Positions 1 through 4,700 of a stretch of 12,487 nucleotides of DNA are shown here, piece by piece. Source of the stretch: an uncultured Rhodospirillaceae bacterium (lineage in GTDB: Bacteria; Pseudomonadota; Alphaproteobacteria; RF32; CAG-239); NCBI GenBank assembly GCA_900320035.1, contig ONQU01000105.1, forward strand, positions 1 through 12,487, in the 5' to 3' direction. The translations under genes were made by a program, and so were the position numbers. How positions within the stretch are numbered: the first letter of the stretch is position 1; each line of letters begins with the position of its first letter. A model generated the notes under the pieces. It was given only the letters and a program-made list of their open reading frames with translations, had not been told where the DNA came from and made no database searches.

Positions 1-14
1 CAAAATACGTTTAT

Positions 15-34
15 AAGGGTTTTTGCGCCCTTTT
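15..34 (+). other. Weak hairpin near left edge, possible terminator
   Basis: AAGGG (15-19) pairs perfectly with CCCTT (28-32) around an 8-base loop. The pairing can be extended across one T-T mismatch by the flanking TTA/TAA. The downstream bases are TT then AAATTAAT, so the U-tract is poor. It may end a transcript that starts left of the window, or may be a chance fold in AT-rich DNA. Confidence 0.3.
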
Positions 35-79
35 AAATTAATATGCCCACTATTCCTGTGAGTAGCTTTGAACTTCCAG

Positions 80-107
80 TCGCCTTTCGCACCAAGGCGA
101 TTTTTTT
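80..107 (+). terminator. Intrinsic terminator upstream of the methyltransferase gene
   Basis: TCGCCTT (80-86) and AAGGCGA (94-100) form a perfect 7-bp stem with a 7-base loop, followed directly by seven Ts (101-107). This is a typical rho-independent terminator reading rightward. It ends only 15 bases before the methyltransferase start codon, with no room for a promoter in between. It therefore either ends an upstream gene outside the window and is partly read through, or acts as an attenuator on the methyltransferase/HNH pair. Confidence 0.75.
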
Positions 108-122
108 GTTGGAACAAACGCT

Positions 123-1076
123 ATGGGAAATGCAAATTTAAGAGCTGCTGATGGTCATAAAGATGATGAATTTTATACCGGTTATGAAGACATCAAAAAA
201 GAATTAATTCATTATGCAAAATATTTTAAAAACAAGGTCATTTATTGTAATTGCGATGACCATTACGGAATCGGGTTAGGCACGCCGAAGTCAAATTTTA
301 TTAAATATTTGGCGGATAATTTTGAGGCTTTTCAAATAAAAAAAGTGATTGCCACGCATTATGAAAAAGACCGAGAACATTCAACGATGTATATCTTAGA
401 TAAAGATAACACCGGTGACGGCGTGATTTGTTGGGAAGATATTGAAGAAATACTGATGCAAGGCAACGGTGATTTCAGGAGTGCGGAATGTGTGGAGCTT
501 TTAAAACAAGCTGATATTGTAATTACGAATCCGCCGTTTTCATTATTCAGAGAATATGTGGCGCAACTGATGGAATATAACAAAAAATTTCTGATTATTG
601 GAAATAAAAATGCGCTGTCATACAAAGAAATTTTTACTTTAATAAAAAATAACAAAATTTGGTTGGGTTTTAATTCTCCAAGTGATTTTATGTATGGTGG
701 TAAACCTACAAAAAAAATGATTGGGTTAACAAGGTGGTACACAAATTTAGAAAATAGCAAGCGCAATGAGTTTTTGAATACCGGTAAAAAATATGACGGT
801 TATGAAAATATGTATCCGCAATATGATAATTATGATGCCATAAATGTGGATAAAGTTTGCGATATTCCGATGGATTACGGCGGAATTATGGGAGTGCCGA
901 TTACGTTCATGGATAAATATAATCCGGAACAATTTGAAATAATTGACGGTTTGAATCGTTATACAATTTTAGATGTCGCTAAAGTAAATGATTGGGCAAA
1001 AGCAAATCATATACATCTAACCGAAATTAACGGAAAATCGAAATATTTAAGAATTTTAATCAAGAGGAGAAAATAA
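123..1076 (+). CDS. EcoRI-family adenine-specific DNA methyltransferase
   Basis: Predicted to transfer a methyl group from S-adenosylmethionine to the N6 of adenine in a specific DNA sequence. The protein is 317 aa. The N-terminal KDDEFYTGYEDIKKEL (about 13-28), the VIYCNCDD segment (39-46) and the catalytic NPPF motif (N136-F139) match the EcoRI methyltransferase family. The C-terminal part, with YDNYDAINVDKV (about 234-245), MGVPITFMDKYNPEQFEI (about 256-273) and YLRILIKRRK at the end, is also typical of these proteins. The ATG at 123 places the conserved NxxLxxA...DEFYT segment at the expected N-terminus; a GGA nine bases upstream is a modest ribosome-binding site. The next gene begins one base after the stop, so the two are surely co-transcribed. 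Family membership does not imply GAATTC specificity. It could be the modification half of a restriction system or a solitary methylase; the nuclease next door favours the former. Composition looks more AT-rich than the mutS operon. Confidence 0.9.
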   Translation: MGNANLRAADGHKDDEFYTGYEDIKKELIHYAKYFKNKVIYCNCDDHYGIGLGTPKSNFIKYLADNFEAFQIKKVIATHYEKDREHSTMYILDKDNTGDGVICWEDIEEILMQGNGDFRSAECVELLKQADIVITNPPFSLFREYVAQLMEYNKKFLIIGNKNALSYKEIFTLIKNNKIWLGFNSPSDFMYGGKPTKKMIGLTRWYTNLENSKRNEFLNTGKKYDGYENMYPQYDNYDAINVDKVCDIPMDYGGIMGVPITFMDKYNPEQFEIIDGLNRYTILDVAKVNDWAKANHIHLTEINGKSKYLRILIKRRK

Positions 1077-1077
1077 A

Positions 1078-2304
1078 ATGGTTATGGAAATATATCAACC
1101 TAAAATCACTATTCGCGATTTGGTAAACAATTATCACGATATGGGGCAAAACGGCGTAAAAGCATACGGCGGTAGGCTGAATGTGCGGCCGGCATATCAA
1201 CGCGAATTTGTTTATAATCCGGAAGATAGAGATAGAGTTATGCTTTCGGTTTATAACAATATGCCGCTTAACAGTATGTATTGGGCAATTAACCCAGACG
1301 GCAGTTATGAGGTGATTGACGGTCAGCAACGCATTATTTCCATTTGCCAATTTATGACCAATGATGACGGTAACGGTAACCCGATTGCAATTGATTTTAA
1401 TGGCAAAAATACGCAAACGGTTGAAGGTTTATCATCTGAAAAACGCGATGAAATTTTGAATTATAAATTACAAGTATATGTTTGCAATGGCACAGAAGAT
1501 GAAAAATTAGACTGGTTTCATACCATTAATATTGCCGGCAAGCAAATGACAGAGCAAGAACTTTTGAACGCCAATTACACCGGTCGCTGGCTGACATCAG
1601 TCAAATACTTCTTTTCTTCAAAATATGGTAATTTAGCAATTAATAAGGCTTATTATGACAATGATGATAGGAAAACGTTGCTTAATTTAACCGCCGATAA
1701 AGTTTTAGGCGATATGGGCAGTTTAAGTGATAAAGCCAACCGGCAGTTATTGTTGGAATTAGCGTTGAAGTGGCGTATTGATGCCGATAGGGCTGCATAT
1801 CCGCAAATTAAAGATTATATGAGTAAGCATCGTTTTGATAATGGTGCCGCTGATTTAATTGAATATTACGAAGATGTGATTGATTGGGTAAAGCACACAT
1901 TTACGCATTATCGTTCCGATATGAAAGGAATTGATTGGGGATTTTTATATAATAAATATCATCATCTGAAATATGATGCCAAAAAAATTGAGAAAAAACT
2001 GCAATATCTTTATGATTTATATGATGTTGACGGTGACGGTTTGAAGAAAAAAGGGTTTTATGAATATTGCCTTTGTGATGACAAAACACTTATTTGGCAC
2101 AGAGCTTTCAGTGAAAAACAACAAAAACAGGCTTATGAAAATCAAGGTAAAAAATGTGCAAGGTGCCATAAAGCTTTTGCTTTAAAGGAATTGGAAGGAC
2201 ATCATAAAATTGCTTTTGCTGACGGTGGAGAAACAACTATTGAAAATTGTATCATGTTGTGCAAAGATTGCCATACGGATTATCATGCGGAAAATAAAGA
2301 ATAG
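1078..2304 (+). CDS. DUF262 and HNH endonuclease domain protein
   Basis: Predicted DNA nuclease of 408 aa. The N-terminal half is a DUF262 (GmrSD N-terminal, ParB/sulfiredoxin-like) domain. It has RPAYQREFVYNPEDRDRVMLS (about 37-57; the family form is RPxYQRxFVW) and the nucleotide-binding signature DGQQR (81-85). DUF262 domains are known from the type IV restriction enzyme GmrSD and from BrxU-type proteins, where they bind or hydrolyse NTPs to control cleavage. The C-terminus is an HNH nuclease with a zinc-binding cage (C360, C363, C395, C398) and the core G-H-H (374-376), N390 and H399/H403. The middle (about 165-340) is mostly helical with no motif I recognise. GAGGAG at 1064-1069, eight bases before the ATG, is a strong ribosome-binding site inside the end of the methyltransferase gene. 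A second ATG two codons on cannot be excluded. The pairing suggests a nuclease restrained by, or dependent on, methylation, which is inference. Confidence 0.9.
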   Translation: MVMEIYQPKITIRDLVNNYHDMGQNGVKAYGGRLNVRPAYQREFVYNPEDRDRVMLSVYNNMPLNSMYWAINPDGSYEVIDGQQRIISICQFMTNDDGNGNPIAIDFNGKNTQTVEGLSSEKRDEILNYKLQVYVCNGTEDEKLDWFHTINIAGKQMTEQELLNANYTGRWLTSVKYFFSSKYGNLAINKAYYDNDDRKTLLNLTADKVLGDMGSLSDKANRQLLLELALKWRIDADRAAYPQIKDYMSKHRFDNGAADLIEYYEDVIDWVKHTFTHYRSDMKGIDWGFLYNKYHHLKYDAKKIEKKLQYLYDLYDVDGDGLKKKGFYEYCLCDDKTLIWHRAFSEKQQKQAYENQGKKCARCHKAFALKELEGHHKIAFADGGETTIENCIMLCKDCHTDYHAENKE

Positions 2305-2315
2305 GCGTTTATAAC

Positions 2316-2345
2316 AAAAAACGCCTCTTGCGAACAAGGGGCGTT
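2316..2345 (-). terminator. Intrinsic terminator of rpsD
   Basis: Read on the minus strand, an 11-bp stem (AACGCCCCTTG / CAAGAGGCGTT, one G-T pair) closes a TTCG tetraloop and runs straight into a T-tract. It lies 22 bases beyond the rpsD stop codon, so it is a strong rpsD terminator. On the plus strand a second, competing stem (GGCGTTT at 2304-2310 with AAACGCC at 2319-2325) starts at the stop codon of the HNH gene, so the element may also slow or stop rightward transcription, although no plus-strand T-tract follows. Confidence 0.88.
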
Positions 2346-2367
2346 ATATAGAATCTTATGTATTCTA

Positions 2368-2982
2368 TTATCTTGAGTAGTATTCGATCACCAAGTTTGG
2401 TTCCATAACGGCAGCGTACGGAATATCTTGGAATTTCGGCACAAATGTATATTTTGCCGTTAATTTCTTCGCATCAACTTCCAAATATTCCGGCCAATCG
2501 CGCGTTTGCGATTCAATAGCGGCCAAAACGCAAGCTAATTTCTTTGACTTCTCACGAACTTCGATAACATCACCGGCCTTAACCATGTAAGACGGAATGT
2601 TTACCTTTTTACCATTAACCGTGACGTGACCATGGTTGACAAACTGACGTGCTGCAAACACCGTTGAAGCAAATTTTGATTTGTAAACCAAGTTATCCAA
2701 ACGCGATTCCAATAAACCAACCAAGTTTTCCGCGCTATCACCGGTGCGGCGAATAGCTTCGGCGTAATATTTGTGGAATTGTTTTTCCGAAATGTTACCA
2801 TAATAAACTTTGAGCTTTTGCTTAGCAATTAATTGTTGTCCATAGTCGGTAATTTTGGCTTTTCTTTGGCCGTGTTGTCCCGGACGATATGATCTTCTGT
2901 TATACGGGCTGTTTGCATCACCCCATAAATTGTCGCCATAGCGACGGCTGTTTTTCTTTTTAGCAGCTACAATACTTTTCAT
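2368..2982 (-). CDS. rpsD: 30S ribosomal protein S4
   Basis: Primary 16S rRNA-binding protein that starts assembly of the 30S body and helps form the mRNA entry channel. The 204-aa length is normal. The S4 N-terminal domain (about 1-92) contains NLWG (18-21) and RRSYRPGQHGQR (29-40), and YYGNISEKQF (60-69) follows. The S4 RNA-binding domain spans about 93-156, including FAARQFVNHGHVTVNGKKVN. No zinc-binding cysteines are seen near the N-terminus, as expected for alphaproteobacterial S4. The first residues (MKSIVAAKKKNSRRYGDN) differ from the common MTKR-type start but fit this reading. The start is supported by AAGGA eight bases upstream. The gene stands alone with its own leader and terminator, although read-through from the kinase gene upstream is possible. 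In other bacteria S4 represses its own synthesis by binding its mRNA leader; the leader here could serve that role. Confidence 0.98.
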   Translation of the reverse strand: MKSIVAAKKKNSRRYGDNLWGDANSPYNRRSYRPGQHGQRKAKITDYGQQLIAKQKLKVYYGNISEKQFHKYYAEAIRRTGDSAENLVGLLESRLDNLVYKSKFASTVFAARQFVNHGHVTVNGKKVNIPSYMVKAGDVIEVREKSKKLACVLAAIESQTRDWPEYLEVDAKKLTAKYTFVPKFQDIPYAAVMEPNLVIEYYSR

Positions 2983-3089
2983 TTATAAATTCCTTTTTTT
3001 ATTAAATTTAACATTATTGTCCCGATAGTTTTTGATTTATCACCAAAAACGAGACTGGCGCACAGACAAACGTCGTCGGCAATCTGCAT
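2979..3089 (-). CDS. Possible 36-codon upstream ORF in the rpsD leader
   Basis: An ATG at 3089 opens a frame of 36 codons (peptide begins MQIADDVCLCASLV) that ends with TGA overlapping the rpsD start in an ATGA arrangement, the classical layout for translational coupling. GAGG lies immediately before the ATG, with no spacer, so initiation would be poor or need another mechanism. The second half is rich in Leu, Ile and Lys and looks like translated AT-rich noncoding sequence. I do not recognise the peptide. A stop-free run of this length can occur by chance, so this is only a candidate leader peptide. Confidence 0.3.
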   Translation of the reverse strand: MQIADDVCLCASLVFGDKSKTIGTIMLNLIKKGIYK

Positions 3090-3101
3090 CCTCGGAAGTG
3101 A
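2983..3101 (-). promoter_or_regulatory. Structured 5' leader of rpsD
   Basis: The leader of about 120 bases contains several complementary segments. TCCTC and GAGGA form a hairpin with a 6-base loop close to the predicted 5' end. A perfect 7-bp stem GTTTTTG/CAAAAAC with a 9-base loop occupies 3028-3050. A GGGACAA segment lies at 3017-3023, about 30 bases before the start codon. Between the stems lies a GC-richer block (3051-3090) that stands out from the AT-rich surroundings, which suggests conserved RNA. S4 autoregulation through leader RNA is known in Bacillus and in the E. coli alpha operon; an analogous element here is inference, and I cannot match it to a named Rfam family. Confidence 0.45.
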
Positions 3102-3107
3102 GGACAA

Positions 3108-3135
3108 ACTATATCGTTTTTTTATAAAATGCAAG
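3108..3135 (-). promoter_or_regulatory. Candidate promoter for rpsD
   Basis: On the minus strand CTTGCA (-35; CTTG is common in alphaproteobacteria) is followed after 16 bases by TATAGT (-10). Transcription would start near 3101, giving a leader of about 120 bases. The AT-rich surroundings offer other possible -10 boxes, for example TATAAA in the spacer, so the exact choice is uncertain. Confidence 0.5.
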
Positions 3136-3176
3136 TAAAAAATGCAGAACAAGGAAAATTATTGCACTTCGTTCGG

Positions 3177-4598
3177 TTATTTTTGTTTTATCGGCAGATA
3201 AATGGTAAAAGTTGTGCCGCCATGGGTAGTAGAGGTAACAGTTAAATTACCGTGATGGTGTAAGATAATTTGTTTGGCAATGGTTAAACCTAAGCCGGTG
3301 CCTTTGATTTTCATATCTTTATGAATTTGCATACGATAAAACTTTTCGGTTAGGCGCGCTAAATCAGCTTTATCGATTTTAGCACCTTTATTATTAACGG
3401 CAATGCTCACGGCTTTACCTTCTGCCACGTTTAAACCTTGTCCGGACGGTATGCCTGGCACGGTTTTCATGGTAACGGTAATTTCGGTATTTTCCAGAGC
3501 ATATTTAATGGCATTATCGACAATATTCTGCACAATTTGGTGAATTTGCTGATTATCACCGACAATTTTCGGAATACGATTTTCTTCAATCATACGAACA
3601 TTAAGCGCACGATTGAAAGCTTTAATTTTCAAGGCTTGAATAACATCATCGATGACTTCGGTTAAATCAACTTTATCCTTTAAGGTTTTATCTTGCGCCA
3701 TTTCTAAGCGTGATAATGACAGCAAATCTTCAATGAGTGCCGACATATAGTCTGCTTGCTCACGCATAATGCTTAAAAATGTGTCGCGAGCATCTGCATC
3801 ATCTTTGGCTGAAGTCTGCAAAGTATCAATAAAACCGGAGATAACCGATAATGGTGTGCGCAGTTCGTGACTGGCATTAGCCACAAAGTCTGATTGCATC
3901 TTTTCCACACTTAAAGCCTTGCTGATATCATAGAGTGAAATAACGGCAGCGGCACGGCCTTTGGAAAACCACGGCAATTTATTGATATGGGCGTAAATAC
4001 GGCGATTGTGTTTTTTTAACATATTAAAGACCAAACTTTCAGATTCGGATTTTCCCTTTAAGATTTTATCAACCGCACTGATGAAAATATTTGTTGAAAA
4101 TAAAGTATCGATTCTTTGACTGGTAACATCGGTACCTAAAAACTGTCGTGCCGCTAAATTACTACCGGTAATATTTCCCTCGTTATCAAGCATTAAAATC
4201 GGATCAGGTAATGTATCTAAAACGGCGGCATCGGAAATAGCTTGTGCCTCTAAAGTATCGGTTTTAGAAATCCAAAAACGATGCACCGAATTAACAGCTG
4301 CCGCCAATTCCTGAGCATCTTTTTCCGAAAGTTGCGGTATTGTGCCATCGGTTGTATCAGTTGCCAGAGAGTAGATGTATTTGCGCAATGTTTGCAATTC
4401 ATAACTAATAGGAAATAATGAAAACATATTAAAAATAATGATAATAATGTAGCAAATAAAGCTGGTTAAAGGTGAAAGTAAATTTAACAGTGTTAACGCA
4501 ATGAACAATAGTGCTGAGGGCAAGGAAAGAATAATTACCCGCGTGGAAAACTGCGAATTACGATCAATACCGGCGAGAGATTTAATATGATGTTTCAT
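3177..4598 (-). CDS. PhoR-like membrane sensor histidine kinase
   Basis: Two-component sensor kinase of 473 aa. Two hydrophobic helices (about 21-41 and 44-64) are joined by only a few residues, so there is almost no periplasmic domain, as in PhoR. A PAS domain follows (about 124-230; LPDPILMLDNEGNITGSN is typical). The HisKA domain has FVANASHELRTPL with phospho-acceptor H244. The HATPase domain (about 340-473) has the N box (DNQQIHQIVQNIVDNAIKYA, N362), an F-box-like EKFYRM (418-423) and an intact G2 box KGTGLGLTIAKQII (432-445). The G1 box is odd: where kinases carry DxGxG, this protein reads N403-K-G405-A-K407, so both the invariant Asp and the second Gly are replaced. Activity may therefore be altered. 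The architecture resembles PhoR, which pairs with PhoB in phosphate sensing, but no regulator gene is in view. The ATG at 4598 has GGA eight bases upstream. No clear terminator separates it from the rpsD leader. Confidence 0.92.
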   Translation of the reverse strand: MKHHIKSLAGIDRNSQFSTRVIILSLPSALLFIALTLLNLLSPLTSFICYIIIIIFNMFSLFPISYELQTLRKYIYSLATDTTDGTIPQLSEKDAQELAAAVNSVHRFWISKTDTLEAQAISDAAVLDTLPDPILMLDNEGNITGSNLAARQFLGTDVTSQRIDTLFSTNIFISAVDKILKGKSESESLVFNMLKKHNRRIYAHINKLPWFSKGRAAAVISLYDISKALSVEKMQSDFVANASHELRTPLSVISGFIDTLQTSAKDDADARDTFLSIMREQADYMSALIEDLLSLSRLEMAQDKTLKDKVDLTEVIDDVIQALKIKAFNRALNVRMIEENRIPKIVGDNQQIHQIVQNIVDNAIKYALENTEITVTMKTVPGIPSGQGLNVAEGKAVSIAVNNKGAKIDKADLARLTEKFYRMQIHKDMKIKGTGLGLTIAKQIILHHHGNLTVTSTTHGGTTFTIYLPIKQK

Positions 4599-4631
4599 TT
4601 GTTTATTCCGTTGGTAAAAGTGATAAAATTG

Positions 4632-4659
4632 TGGACTAATAGTAAAAATATAGTAATAT
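4632..4659 (+). promoter_or_regulatory. Candidate promoter for the mutS operon
   Basis: TGGACT (4632-4637) and TAATAT (4654-4659) are spaced by 16 bases within the 102-base divergent region. Each hexamer matches the sigma70 consensus only in part. The position would give a leader of about 35 bases before mutS. Confidence 0.3.
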
Positions 4660-4663
4660 ACAA
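4636..4663 (-). promoter_or_regulatory. Candidate promoter for the histidine kinase
   Basis: On the minus strand TTGTAT and TATTAG are spaced by 16 bases, upstream of the kinase start at 4598. The match is moderate and the region is AT-rich. It overlaps the candidate mutS promoter on the other strand. Confidence 0.35.
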
Positions 4664-4700
4664 GAAGTTTAAATAGGTTTAATTTTTTTGATTTAAAACT

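Noticed and set aside
81..93. CGCACCA resembling a tRNA 3' end next to the accessory genes (possible integration site)
   Set aside because: No T-arm, anticodon arm or acceptor complement can be built around it; the bases belong to the terminator hairpin, and no integrase or second copy is seen.
1..122. Short open frames on both strands, e.g. a minus-strand frame running to the left edge and a plus-strand ATG at 43
   Set aside because: None has a ribosome-binding site or a recognisable product, and the stretch contains a terminator; they look like chance frames.
359..932. Open frames on the minus strand opposite the methyltransferase gene, and similar antisense frames elsewhere
   Set aside because: They lie fully inside well-supported genes, have no family resemblance or start signals, and are shadows of the coding strand.
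2023..2060. DVDGDG in the HNH protein looks like an EF-hand calcium loop
   Set aside because: The acidic residue expected at position 12 of the loop is missing and no flanking helix pair fits; probably coincidental.
3121..3176. TGCA-bounded short inverted repeats after the kinase gene as a terminator
   Set aside because: Stems are only four base pairs in AT-rich sequence, too weak to call.
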